Assembly: GCF_947539375.1 (NCBI RefSeq)
Contig: NZ_OX443569.1
Span: 434,001 to 498,000 of the forward strand
DNA from: Lactobacillus isalae
GTDB lineage: Bacteria > Bacillota > Bacilli > Lactobacillales > Lactobacillaceae
DNA: 64,000 nt
Direction of reading: 5' to 3'
Part shown: positions 41,790 through 49,912 of the stretch, in pieces
How positions within the stretch are numbered: the stretch's first letter is position 1
How the letters are laid out: each line of letters opens with the position of its first letter
The notes under the pieces: generated by a model
What the model saw: only the letters and a program-made list of their open reading frames with translations
What the model was told of the DNA's origin: nothing
The model's database searches: none
Program-made: the position numbers and the translations under genes

Positions 41790-41832
41790 AGACCCGTGAA
41801 GTGTTACCAGCGCTTTTTGCGGGTCTTTTTTT
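41790..41832 (+). terminator. Plus-strand terminator in the int-to-lysogeny gap
   Basis: AGACCCG (41790-41796) and CGGGTCT (41820-41826), then seven T. No plus-strand protein gene lies upstream of it since apt, so it either protects against read-through or ends a short RNA. Confidence 0.75.
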
Positions 41833-41834
41833 GT

Positions 41835-42548
41835 TTATTTATTCATCAATTGATTATAAGCCTCTTTAGTATCATCAATATTAAGCATGTCGGAAAAATC
41901 CGAAGCCATTTCATCTAAATAATTATTTAACAGTGTCTTTTGATCTTCAGAAAAACTGTCAGATTCAGCAGAATCAATTATATCTTTTACTTTGTCACAA
42001 TCATCTTTCATTTCGTCTAACTTATCATCATCTTTTGAACTATCTTCGTCATTGTCTTCATCTAATGACTCACCAGCTGATCCTCCTAAATCATCAGCTA
42101 GATCACTAACAGATTCGTGTTGATCGTCTGCTACATTTTCAGCAACATCGATCATAGCATCAAACATTTTTGTTAAATCGCTAGCTTGTGAACTTGAAAG
42201 ATCATCTGAATCACCAACATCATCCATGATAGATTGTACTGCAACGACACATTTTCGATAGGCATCAAAGCCTTGTGCTTGTACACTATTTGAATCTTTA
42301 AAAAGTTTCTTTTTTCGTTGAAGAGGATGTGACACCTGCTCATCATCTGGGTGGGTAAGTGCTATTCCAACAACTGAACTTCCGAAACCTAAAAATGCTA
42401 CAAAAGATATTACTGTTCCTATAACAGAAATCTTCTTTAATTTATCTTTCTTTTTAATAAATACAATTACTAAAAAGATTAAAAAACCTATAGTACTTAA
42501 CAAACCAACTAAAGATAAAATTGTAGCAATTACTACATACGTATCCAT
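41835..42548 (-). CDS. Membrane-anchored acidic protein of the lysogeny module
   Basis: A 237-residue protein. Two transmembrane segments lie at about residues 5-30 and 41-63, linked by a basic loop KKKDKLKK. After residue 65 it is a long Asp/Glu/Ser-rich domain with likely helices (about 90-235). No family recognised. The start at 42548 has GGAGGAAGTA before ATG; an earlier ATG (42560) would absorb that site. Its place between integrase and repressor is typical for lysogenic-conversion or superinfection-exclusion genes, but function is only a guess. Confidence 0.8.
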   Translation of the reverse strand: MDTYVVIATILSLVGLLSTIGFLIFLVIVFIKKKDKLKKISVIGTVISFVAFLGFGSSVVGIALTHPDDEQVSHPLQRKKKLFKDSNSVQAQGFDAYRKCVVAVQSIMDDVGDSDDLSSSQASDLTKMFDAMIDVAENVADDQHESVSDLADDLGGSAGESLDEDNDEDSSKDDDKLDEMKDDCDKVKDIIDSAESDSFSEDQKTLLNNYLDEMASDFSDMLNIDDTKEAYNQLMNK

Positions 42549-42604
42549 TACTTCCTCCACATACTCATATATTTTTTTAGTTTTACGTCATTACGGACAA
42601 TAAC

Positions 42605-43063
42605 TTAAGCTATTATCCAGTCTTCTGTACAATCAGGCAATAAATAATAAAACTTAAGCGGAATATAAAAACTTTCTGCAAAATTGAAACAGGTAGAGAA
42701 ATTAAAATCATTTTCCTTACAATATTCAATAAATAAATTGATTGCGAATTTGTTTGCATCTGCTTCACCTTTGTCTATATTGCTGATCGAAGCATGATAA
42801 GAACATGGTATACCAGTTTGTATATGACCGATTTCATGAGCAAAGATAAATGGTATTTCTAGTTCATTATGCCATTTATTGTTAACTACTACTAAATCAG
42901 CAGGAATAATATAACTTTTGCCACCTACATCATCAGGTAGTTCATTGGTTAGACAAGCACCGATACCGTGATCGAAACAATAATTCATTAACCAATTAAT
43001 TAAATTATTGTAATTACGTCTATTAAGATAATTCATATATTTACCATTTACCTTTATATTCAT
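42605..43063 (-). CDS. ImmA/IrrE-family metallopeptidase-like protein
   Basis: A 152-residue protein with the zinc motif HEIGH in FIFAHEIGHIQTG and a downstream GEADANKFAINL that supplies the third ligand (Glu). Such proteins sit beside phage CI repressors and cleave or inactivate them after DNA damage, as ImmA does for ImmR in ICEBs1. It overlaps the 3' end of the repressor gene by 23 bases, so the pair is co-expressed. Confidence 0.88.
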   Translation of the reverse strand: MNIKVNGKYMNYLNRRNYNNLINWLMNYCFDHGIGACLTNELPDDVGGKSYIIPADLVVVNNKWHNELEIPFIFAHEIGHIQTGIPCSYHASISNIDKGEADANKFAINLFIEYCKENDFNFSTCFNFAESFYIPLKFYYLLPDCTEDWIIA

Positions 43064-43394
43064 CCTTAATTAATTCAGGATGATTTTTTAAATATGTTTC
43101 GGCTATCGAGTCGATCATATCGTTTAAGTCGTCAGGAATATGTCCTCCATAGGGCATTCCTAAATCCTTCCATTGGATTTTACCTTCGGTTTTGTCCTTG
43201 TCTGTAGATGCACCAGTTAATTCATCTGGTGTCATATTAAAAACTCGTGCTACCTTCTTTAAACTATTATAACTAGGTTCAGTGTACTTCCAGCGGTATA
43301 TAGAACGAGTACCTAAATTAGCCTTATCATTTACTTCATTTAAAGTCATTCCATGCTCTTTAGCTAATTTTTTTATTCTCTCAAATGTTGTCAT
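43041..43394 (-). CDS. CI-like phage repressor (XRE helix-turn-helix)
   Basis: A 117-residue repressor. The N-terminal HTH (MTLNEVNDKANLGTRSIYRW, then NSLKKVARVFNMTPDELTG) is of Cro/CI type. The remaining 50 residues are short and lack the LexA-type protease domain. Loss of repression therefore likely depends on the adjacent ImmA-like protease. The ATG at 43394 has AAAGGAT upstream; the longer reading has no ribosome site. Confidence 0.88.
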   Translation of the reverse strand: MTTFERIKKLAKEHGMTLNEVNDKANLGTRSIYRWKYTEPSYNSLKKVARVFNMTPDELTGASTDKDKTEGKIQWKDLGMPYGGHIPDDLNDMIDSIAETYLKNHPELIKDEYKGKW

Positions 43395-43436
43395 ATCAAC
43401 GATCCTTTCAATCGTTGACAAAATAATACGTAAAAA

Positions 43437-43465
43437 TACATAAAAATAGTTGAAAAATATGTAAA
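43437..43465 (-). promoter_or_regulatory. Repressor-gene promoter candidate
   Basis: On the minus strand TTTACA (43460-43465), 17-base spacer, TATGTA (43437-43442). The same two hexamers and spacing occur in the divergent promoter. Confidence 0.5.
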
Positions 43466-43496
43466 ATTGCGTAATAATAATACATGTCAACGAGTT

Positions 43497-43530
43497 ACGT
43501 GATAAATCACGTGATAATTTACGATAATAA
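43497..43530. promoter_or_regulatory. Operator cluster 1: 12-bp period repeats
   Basis: ACGTGATAAATC and ACGTGATAATTT are adjacent 12-mers followed by ACGATAATAA. ACGTGAT and ATCACGT also form an inverted repeat. Likely binding region for the repressor or Cro. Confidence 0.65.
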
Positions 43531-43598
43531 AAAAGCTACTAAATCTTGTATGGGGATACTGTGATTTTGCTTATTTATTATGCTTTTATATTCGCACT

Positions 43599-43627
43599 TT
43601 TACATAAAAATGTCAATAAAATATGTA
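43599..43627 (+). promoter_or_regulatory. Early lytic promoter candidate
   Basis: TTTACA (43599-43604), 17-base spacer, TATGTA (43622-43627), immediately before operator cluster 2 and 80 bases before the Cro-like gene. Confidence 0.5.
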
Positions 43628-43631
43628 ATTT

Positions 43632-43679
43632 ATGTGATAATTCCCGTGAATTTTCCCGTGAACGTTCCCGTAAGTTGTT
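43632..43679. promoter_or_regulatory. Operator cluster 2: four 12-bp period repeats
   Basis: Consecutive 12-mers ATGTGATAATTC, CCGTGAATTTTC, CCGTGAACGTTC and CCGTAAGTTGTT share the core (C)GTGA. They sit over the expected transcription start of the lytic promoter, a position fit for repression. Confidence 0.7.
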
Positions 43680-43707
43680 GAATATAACAATACCGAGGTG
43701 AATAGAA

Positions 43708-43929
43708 ATGCCAATTGAAGAACGTTTAGAAAGGACTCAAAAAGAAATCGAATCTGAAATCAGAATTGCAATGCTTGAAAAAGATATCACTCAAACACAA
43801 TTAGCTGATGATTTGAACATTTCCAAGAATGTAGTCAGTGAAGCTGTTAGAGGATACAACACTCCTAGAGCAAAAAAAGCTAGAAAGAAAATTCGTAAGT
43901 GGTTAGGAATGGAAGAAAGCAATGAATAA
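43708..43929 (+). CDS. Cro-like small HTH protein
   Basis: A 73-residue protein with an XRE-type helix-turn-helix: MLEKDITQTQLADDLNISKN, then VVSEAVRGYNTPRAKKARKK. GAGGTG lies upstream of ATG. Divergent from the CI-like gene, first gene of the lytic transcript, so a Cro role is likely. It overlaps the next gene by 8 bases. Confidence 0.82.
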   Translation: MPIEERLERTQKEIESEIRIAMLEKDITQTQLADDLNISKNVVSEAVRGYNTPRAKKARKKIRKWLGMEESNE

Positions 43930-44614
43930 TTTAGTAATTATGAAAGATCGTCAAGCTGTAACAGATAGCTTAAAGGTGGCTGAATCATTCGATAAGAAAC
44001 ATAAAAACGTCTTACAAAATATTCAAAATTTGGCGGCTGAAAATTCAGCCACGAAAAAAATGTTTGTTGAAAGCACCTATGTAAATCGTGGTAAAGAGTA
44101 TCCAATGATTTATATGAATCGCGATGGATTCACTTTATTGGCTATGGGATTTACTGGTAAGAAAGCCTTAGATTTCAAACTCAAATACATTCAAGCCTTC
44201 AATGAGATGGAAAAACGAATTCGTCAGCCTAAATCTGAACGGCTTGAAATTATGAGAAAAAATTCAGCTACAAAAAGAGCGGGTGTACTTTACAAGATTG
44301 CAATGGCAACTGATTCTAACATTTCTCGTCAAAAGCTTTTACATAAGGCAGCCGAAGCGTTAACTGGAGAGAAGTTAGTTCCTGTAATGCAGGACAAGTA
44401 TTATTCAGTAGAAGAAGTAGGACAACAATTGAATTTAACAACTGATTTAATTGATGAAATTGCTAATCAAATTCATTTAAAAGCTGAATATTCCGGTCAA
44501 AATCAGTATGGTAGTTGGATCAATAGCGATATTCCTGAATGGTTTTATACCAAACAAGGTATTGAATTAATTGATATGTATAAATTTATTGCGAGGAAAA
44601 ATCATGAAAGATAA
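43922..44614 (+). CDS. Rha-family phage regulatory protein
   Basis: A 230-residue protein. Residues 1-100 match the Rha (pRha) domain: VTDSLKVAESFDKKHKNVLQ, then YPMIYMNRDGFTLLAMGFTG and KYIQAFNEME. The C-terminal part (135-225) resembles the KilA-C/ORF6C-like DNA-binding tails of phage antirepressors, but I am less sure of that. Rha proteins affect lysogeny decisions. Confidence 0.85.
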   Translation: MNNLVIMKDRQAVTDSLKVAESFDKKHKNVLQNIQNLAAENSATKKMFVESTYVNRGKEYPMIYMNRDGFTLLAMGFTGKKALDFKLKYIQAFNEMEKRIRQPKSERLEIMRKNSATKRAGVLYKIAMATDSNISRQKLLHKAAEALTGEKLVPVMQDKYYSVEEVGQQLNLTTDLIDEIANQIHLKAEYSGQNQYGSWINSDIPEWFYTKQGIELIDMYKFIARKNHER

Positions 44615-44726
44615 TAATTTACACCAAATTTGCCCACCAAGAATTAAGCCATTAACTCCTAAAGAACAAAAAATGATGGAAAAAGCTTTTGATGAACTAT
44701 TTAAGGAAGATGATTGTCGTGGATGA
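44604..44726 (+). CDS. Small phage protein, 40 residues
   Basis: ATG 44604 follows GAGGAAAAATC and overlaps the Rha gene by 11 bases. The product (starts MKDNNLHQICPPRIKPL) is charged with no recognised domain. Spacing and overlap suggest a real gene. Confidence 0.5.
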   Translation: MKDNNLHQICPPRIKPLTPKEQKMMEKAFDELFKEDDCRG

Positions 44727-44934
44727 AATTTTAACACCTAAGGAAGTGCAAGAAAAATACGATTGGTCGAAAAGAACTTGGTCTAGGAGACGTGATGAAT
44801 GTTTAGTTTCTCCATATAAAGATGCAATTGTAATGGAAACCAAGCGGAGATCTCACGTTAAGGCTAAGAGATTTGAAGAATTTTTAGAGTGGAAGTCACA
44901 GCAAATCTATAATGAGCAGTTTGGTTTAGTTTAG
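44719..44934 (+). CDS. Small DNA-binding (excisionase-like) protein
   Basis: About 71 residues from GTG 44719 (AAGGAA 10 bases upstream); ATG 44710 or 44689 in the same frame are alternatives. LTPKEVQEKYDWSKRTWSRR is a winged-helix start of the excisionase/HTH_17 kind and the remainder is basic. Function inferred from fold and position only. Confidence 0.6.
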   Translation: MDEILTPKEVQEKYDWSKRTWSRRRDECLVSPYKDAIVMETKRRSHVKAKRFEEFLEWKSQQIYNEQFGLV

Positions 44935-44943
44935 GAGTAAAAA

Positions 44944-45093
44944 ATGAGCAAGTGGATTAACAGTAAGATTAACGAATTTATGGGCACTCAATTAACAGTA
45001 AGAGAAACAGAAATTCTTACGATGAGTACTGCAATTACAGCATTAGTAGCATTCACATTCGTCATGTACAATGCGATTTTCCCGAATATTTAA
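44944..45093 (+). CDS. Small membrane protein, 49 residues
   Basis: ATG 44944 follows GGAGTAAAA. One C-terminal hydrophobic segment (about residues 27-46, AITALVAFTFVMYNAIF). Not recognised. Confidence 0.55.
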   Translation: MSKWINSKINEFMGTQLTVRETEILTMSTAITALVAFTFVMYNAIFPNI

Positions 45094-45102
45094 GAGGATT
45101 TT

Positions 45103-45270
45103 ATGAAAGAAAGTATATACAGAATAACTTGGTCTGTAGTTATCACAATGATTTTAGGTGTAACAAGTCGAATGTTAGATATACCATTAGATATTTTCAC
45201 CTTAACCTTAGTCGTTTGGCTAATGTGTGATACCGAATTGAGGTACAGGAAAAATGAGAAAAATAAGTAA
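45103..45270 (+). CDS. Small membrane protein, 55 residues
   Basis: ATG 45103 follows GAGGATTTT. Two hydrophobic stretches (about 8-24 and 30-42). It overlaps the next small ORF by 17 bases. Not recognised. Confidence 0.55.
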   Translation: MKESIYRITWSVVITMILGVTSRMLDIPLDIFTLTLVVWLMCDTELRYRKNEKNK

Positions 45271-45403
45271 TTTACTGCAAGGGATTAAGCATACCAATCC
45301 TTTGAAAGAAAGCAATGAAGCAAAGCTACTATGTAGCAATGCGTACTACAAATATAGAGAGGTGGTCGAACCGTGGAAGCAAAAACAGGCAAAGAGTTAT
45401 TAG
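45254..45403 (+). CDS. Small phage protein, 49 residues
   Basis: ATG 45254, product starting MRKISNLLQGIKHTNPLKES, basic, overlapping genes at both ends. AGGAAAA precedes the start. No domain seen. Confidence 0.4.
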   Translation: MRKISNLLQGIKHTNPLKESNEAKLLCSNAYYKYREVVEPWKQKQAKSY

Positions 45404-45711
45404 GTGCAATTCATGATGAAAATGGATTTGAACGTAGACAGGACTTTGAAGGCTCGGATGTTTGGCTAGTTCAAATTGGTAATTGTGTCTATTATGTTGG
45501 GTCAGAAAACGGAACTGATTTTCATGATTTCAGAGATTTACTTAATAACCGTCAAGCTATCATCGGTAACAACCATTTGATGGAAGAATTAGATACTAAT
45601 TCACACGACTTTTTTGAAGAGTTCTGTACGTCCAGTACAGACAGTATTGAAGATTTTTGTCAATCACTTGCAGAAAGTAGTTACCATTGTGAGGATTTAA
45701 GCCTATGTTAG
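45373..45711 (+). CDS. Uncharacterised acidic phage protein, 112 residues
   Basis: GTG 45373 preceded by GAGGTGG. Acidic product with VWLVQIGNCVYYVGSENGTD and a Ser/Glu-rich C-terminus. Not recognised. It overlaps the next gene by 7 bases. Confidence 0.65.
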   Translation: MEAKTGKELLGAIHDENGFERRQDFEGSDVWLVQIGNCVYYVGSENGTDFHDFRDLLNNRQAIIGNNHLMEELDTNSHDFFEEFCTSSTDSIEDFCQSLAESSYHCEDLSLC

Positions 45712-45962
45712 ATGAATTTCAAAAATGGCAATATGATACCGAACAAGCTATCAATGAATGGCCTGATAAATTGGTTGAAGAAGCTCTTAAGCAAGGTACT
45801 TATGATAAAGCTGAAAGATGGTTAAAACGTAAACAGCCTGATTATTCAGATAGTTTTTTAGGTAAACCAGAAGAACAATTTATTGTCACGATTAAAGTAA
45901 TTTACGATGAAGCAATTCATAAATTACGTAGATTAGCGATGAAACAAAAGGTAGGTAAATAA
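45705..45962 (+). CDS. Uncharacterised phage protein, 85 residues
   Basis: ATG 45705 (MLDEFQKWQYDTEQAINEWP). A likely all-helical charged protein. Overlaps both neighbours' boundaries closely (7-base overlap before, 2-base gap after), consistent with a packed early operon. Confidence 0.65.
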   Translation: MLDEFQKWQYDTEQAINEWPDKLVEEALKQGTYDKAERWLKRKQPDYSDSFLGKPEEQFIVTIKVIYDEAIHKLRRLAMKQKVGK

Positions 45963-45964
45963 AA

Positions 45965-46219
45965 ATGGAAAATAAAAATACTAAAAAAATATTGGAACTA
46001 TTAGATAAAGTAAGAGAAAAAGTAGAGTCAGGCGAAATTGATGCACTAGTAATTTCAGGTTGCGGTGAAAACATAGCAGTTGAACAAGTATGTGGTAATC
46101 CATTCACTACTATTGGATTGGCTAAATCAATATATGATAAGACGCTTCAAAAAGGTAAAAAGGAAGACGGCGCAATTGACATTATGAATATTCTTTCTGG
46201 CCTTTTAGACGAGGACTAA
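45965..46219 (+). CDS. Uncharacterised phage protein, 84 residues
   Basis: ATG 45965 (MENKNTKKILELLDKVREKV). Contains IDALVISGCGENIAVEQVCG. No recognised family. Confidence 0.65.
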   Translation: MENKNTKKILELLDKVREKVESGEIDALVISGCGENIAVEQVCGNPFTTIGLAKSIYDKTLQKGKKEDGAIDIMNILSGLLDED

Positions 46220-46222
46220 GCG

Positions 46223-46789
46223 TTGCTAAAACAAGCAAGAACATGGAAAGATATTCCTGGATATGAAGGATTGTATCGAATAAGTACTTCTGGGGAAATA
46301 TATAGCTATCCAAGAAAAGGCAATTTCGGTCGTAATCATTTTTTGAAAATCCGTGTAGATAAAGGCGGGTATTTACGAGTTCTATTGTCTAAAAATAGTA
46401 AGTCCAAAGAAATGTTAGTCCATCGTTTAGTAGCAAAAGCATTTTTACCTAATCCTCATAACTTACCTGAAGTTAATCATAAGGATGAAAATACCAAAAA
46501 TAATAATGTTTCGAATTTAGAATGGTGTACTTCTAAATACAACAGCAATTATGGAACTAGAAATAAAAGAATGGCTAAATCTTTAACAAATGGTCCATGC
46601 TCAAAGCAGGTAGCACAATATACTCTTGATGGTAAATTTATAAAGCTTTGGCCTTCAACCATGGAATGCGATCGGAATGGTTACGATTTTAGAAACGTTT
46701 CAGCTTGTTGTAGAGGAGAAAGAACAAAAGCTTATGGCTATAGATGGTTTTACTTGAGCAAAGAGGGTGATGAAATTTGTTTGAATTAA
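46223..46789 (+). CDS. HNH endonuclease with NUMOD4 motif
   Basis: A 188-residue homing-type endonuclease. NUMOD4 is WKDIPGYEGLYRISTSGEI. The HNH core is HRLVAKAFLPNPHNLPEVNH, then NNVSNLEWCT. The C-terminal part (CSKQVAQYTLDGKFIKLWPS) is a NUMOD1-like DNA-binding module. The start is TTG 46223. A free-standing selfish endonuclease lodged in the replication operon; it overlaps the helicase start by 13 bases. Confidence 0.88.
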   Translation: MLKQARTWKDIPGYEGLYRISTSGEIYSYPRKGNFGRNHFLKIRVDKGGYLRVLLSKNSKSKEMLVHRLVAKAFLPNPHNLPEVNHKDENTKNNNVSNLEWCTSKYNSNYGTRNKRMAKSLTNGPCSKQVAQYTLDGKFIKLWPSTMECDRNGYDFRNVSACCRGERTKAYGYRWFYLSKEGDEICLN

Positions 46790-48163
46790 GACCTTACCAA
46801 AAAGAAACTATAAATAATATTTATTCTTCTATGAAAAAAGGTAATCGCTGCATTATAGTTCAGCAACCTCCCTCGTACGGGAAAGACGGTAATCTTTTCT
46901 GAAATTGCTAGAAGAACCACTCTCAATAAAAATCATGTTCTTTTCATAGTTCATAGAAAAGAAATATTAGATCAAACTATTAGCACTTTTAAAAAACAGA
47001 ATGTTAATTTTGATCTAACGACATTAGGCATGGTTCAGACTTTAACTAGACATATTGAAAATATACCCGAACCACAATTAATTATTGTAGATGAAGCTCA
47101 TAGAGCCTTAGCAAAAAGTTACCAAAGAATCTTAAGCAACTTTCCAAAAGCAATAATTTTACTTTTTACCGCTACTCCTGAAAGAACAGGCAGTAAACAA
47201 TTAGATCAGATTGCCGATGACATTATTGTTGGTAAATCAATTAGAGAACTTACTGATAAAGGTTTTCTAGCACCTTTCGACTACTATTCAATTGATGATA
47301 TTGATACCAAAAAGCTTAAAAAATCTTCTACTGGAGATTATACAAACGCCAGTATGGAAGAAGCAGTTAGTCGAAAAATCTATGGTCATATTGTAAGTAA
47401 CTATCAAAGATTAGCTGATGGTAAACAAGCAGTGATATTCACTTATTCAGTTGAAAGCGCCAAAGAAATAGCAGATGCCTTTAAAAAACTAAATATTTCA
47501 GCTGTAGAGCTTGATGGATCTACTCCAGATAATCTAAGGGATCGAATTGTAAAACAGTTCAGAGATAAGAAAATACGCATTCTCGTAAACGTTAACTTAT
47601 TTACCGAAGGTGTCGATTTACCAGATGTTGATTGCGTGATTATGGCTCGTCCTACTCAAAGTCTAGCTTTGTACCTGCAATTCTCAATGCGTTGTTTAAA
47701 TCCACGAGAAGGAAAACGAGCTATTATTATCGACCACGTAGCAAACTGGAAGACTTTTGGCTTACCAGATTCTGATAGAGATTGGAAGAAAGCAATCATT
47801 ACTACTGATAAAGGTAAACGAAAGAAAAAAGAAACAGCCACTTTTGCAATTACGCAATGTGATTACTGTTTCGCAGTAGTTCCATCGGGGAAAGTTAAAG
47901 ATGGTAAATGTCCTTATTGCGGTAAACCAATTAAAGTTCGGGCTAAAGTTGAGCAGACCAATGATGAACTTAAATTAATTAATGATAGAAAACGTGTGAT
48001 TGATGAAATCTTACATGATGAAGTAATGCAAAAAGTAGCAGATAAGTCTCCGCATGATTTACATACCATGAAGGAACTGCAAGCTTATGCAAAACTACAT
48101 CATTACAAGAGAGGCTGGGTATTTTACCAAGCGAAGATGAAAGGATTAATCAAGAAAAAATGA
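46777..48163 (+). pseudogene. DEAD/DEAH-box helicase, interrupted by a one-base insertion
   Basis: From TTG 46777 the protein reads MFELRPYQKETINNIYSSMK, then loses frame at CCC 46870-46872. Removing one C restores PPRTGKTVIFSEIA, the Walker A motif, and a 461-residue superfamily 2 helicase. Later motifs are IIVDEAHRA (Walker B), LFTATPERT and QFSMRC-type motif VI. A C-terminal zinc ribbon has CDYCFAV and CPYCGKP. The downstream 377 residues are open from ATG 47030 but would lack Walker A. So this is a frameshift allele or a sequencing error. Such helicases belong to phage replication modules. Confidence 0.8.
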
Positions 48164-48525
48164 GTAAAGAAATTAGTAAAAATTATTTAGACGAAATAAT
48201 TGAAAGAAAAGCAAATAAGAGAATAGATCAAATGTTAGAGAATTTATGTGGAGCTTTTCCTATAGAAATTAATGGAAATGGAAATCTCGGTATCCAATTT
48301 AATGATAAATGTGGTGAACTTTCGGGGACTTCAATTGCTTCTTTCAACCATTCCTCTGGTCTTTTAAATAATATGGGCAATGAAAATGAACTTAATAAAT
48401 TTACTAATTGGCCTGAAATAAGAGAAAAATTATTTGAAAGATATAAAGAAGATGAAACTGATTATATTCTTAGACAACTTAATGGAATTAATACGTTTAT
48501 TAACAATTATGATGAGATGGGATAA
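48160..48525 (+). CDS. Uncharacterised phage protein, 121 residues
   Basis: ATG 48160 overlaps the helicase stop (ATGA). Contains RIDQMLENLCGAFPIEINGN. Not recognised; retained because it fits the operon. Confidence 0.65.
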   Translation: MSKEISKNYLDEIIERKANKRIDQMLENLCGAFPIEINGNGNLGIQFNDKCGELSGTSIASFNHSSGLLNNMGNENELNKFTNWPEIREKLFERYKEDETDYILRQLNGINTFINNYDEMG

Positions 48526-48589
48526 ATGATAAAAAATAAATTTTTCTTATTTAAACCATGTTTTTTAATTTATTACAAGGATAGTAAAA

Positions 48590-48895
48590 ATGGAAAATAG
48601 CATAGAAAAGAACATGAAAATAGCAAAAGCAAAACGGGCTTTAAGAGAAGCAAAAGAACACTTGGATAAAATTCATAAATTAGAACTATATTGCGTAAAG
48701 AAAGGATTCTTGAAAACAGGAGAACATATTACCTTTGAACAATTAAATGATTTGAATTTTTGGCAAAAGATTATTGAGCCTCTGTATGACGATCATGTAG
48801 AAATGAAATGGTTAATTACCAAGCCTACTCTTGAAGCTTCAGAAGATGATGTATTAAGCATAGTAGACAACGCAATTTCAAGTGAATTAATTTGA
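48590..48895 (+). CDS. Uncharacterised helical phage protein, 101 residues
   Basis: ATG 48590 preceded by AAGGATAG. A Lys/Glu-rich helix (KIAKAKRALREAKEHLDKIH) suggests a coiled coil. No recognised family. Confidence 0.65.
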   Translation: MENSIEKNMKIAKAKRALREAKEHLDKIHKLELYCVKKGFLKTGEHITFEQLNDLNFWQKIIEPLYDDHVEMKWLITKPTLEASEDDVLSIVDNAISSELI

Positions 48896-48905
48896 GGAGA
48901 AATAA

Positions 48906-49589
48906 ATGATTAAATTTCCAGAAGATAAACCAAGAGTGCCTAAAAAAGAACCGCGATATTTCTTTATTTATGGCAAACCAATGAGTGGAAAAACATTCTT
49001 TGCTAGTTATTTTCCACATGCTTTAGACATTAACACAGATGATAATGCTGAGCAGAGTAGAGTTCCATTTGTTTCTTTACTAAAAGATGAAAATAACGAG
49101 CCTGTTTCTGATATAAGAGGACGACTTTTTGAAATTATAAAAGGCTTACCACAAACTTCATTTAAAACAGTCATCATTGACACTATTGAAGATGTTGTTG
49201 ATGCAATAACTAAACAGATTACTGATGAAGCAGGAGAAAAATACATTTCTGACGGTAAATTATCTTACGGAAAAGGATCAGGTATGGTTAAAAAGGTTAT
49301 CAATGATCTAGTCCTAGATTTAAAAGCATTGCCAGTTAATGTCATTTGGATAAGTCGGGAAGAAGAACAAACTGATATAGCTTCAGGAGTTACTAAGAAT
49401 ATCCCAGCACTTAAGCAAAAATATTACAACATTATAGCTGGTAACTGCGATTTAGTCATTAGAACGCAAAAAACAGGTAAAGAACATATCAGAGTAATTG
49501 AAGAAAAAAGAGCTGATTACAAACCTGAAGATATTTCTGATGAACAGGTTAGAAAATTGCTTACCAGCTGCTTAGGGATGTTTAACTAA
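48906..49589 (+). CDS. AAA ATPase (AAA_24), phage nucleotide-binding protein
   Basis: A 227-residue RecA-like ATPase. Walker A is YGKPMSGKT and Walker B is TVIIDTIED. VIWISREEEQ is the sensor strand. AAA_24 proteins accompany DUF669 and helicase genes in gram-positive phages and probably serve in replication or recombination. GAGGAG precedes ATG 48906. Confidence 0.85.
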   Translation: MIKFPEDKPRVPKKEPRYFFIYGKPMSGKTFFASYFPHALDINTDDNAEQSRVPFVSLLKDENNEPVSDIRGRLFEIIKGLPQTSFKTVIIDTIEDVVDAITKQITDEAGEKYISDGKLSYGKGSGMVKKVINDLVLDLKALPVNVIWISREEEQTDIASGVTKNIPALKQKYYNIIAGNCDLVIRTQKTGKEHIRVIEEKRADYKPEDISDEQVRKLLTSCLGMFN

Positions 49590-49893
49590 TGAAGAATAGA
49601 CTAAAACAACTAAGAAAAGAAAAAAGCTAACTCTTATGGAATTAAGTAAAGAAGTTCAAATTCCTAATAATACTCTCAGCCAATATGAGAATGAAAAAAG
49701 AAAACCCAAACTAGAAACTTGGCAAGCACTAGCCGATTTTTTCGGTGTTTCAGTTCCATATTTACAAGGCTACTTAATAGCTGAGTGCCGTTGGTGTGGT
49801 AATAAGTTTGTCCTAACAAGTGACAAAGATAAAGATAGATATTTTTATTGTCCGTTTTGTGGTAGATCACCACTTACATTTAAAACAAAATAA
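49589..49893 (+). pseudogene. HTH and zinc-ribbon regulator, frameshifted near its start
   Basis: ATG 49589 overlaps the stop of the ATPase gene (TAATG) and reads MKNRLKQLRKEKS before a stop. One more A in the A6 run at 49620-49625 would give a continuous XRE helix-turn-helix protein of about 101 residues: KKLTLMELSKEVQIPNNTLS, ending in a zinc ribbon (CRWCGN and CPFCGR). As sequenced, only 85 residues from an internal ATG are open and the first HTH helix is lost. Confidence 0.65.
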
Positions 49894-49912
49894 AAGAAAG
49901 AGAGAACTATAA

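Noticed and set aside
46223-46789. NUMOD/HNH gene as part of a group I intron
   Set aside because: The flanking genes are separate and no intron core or split exon is evident; a free-standing endonuclease explains it.
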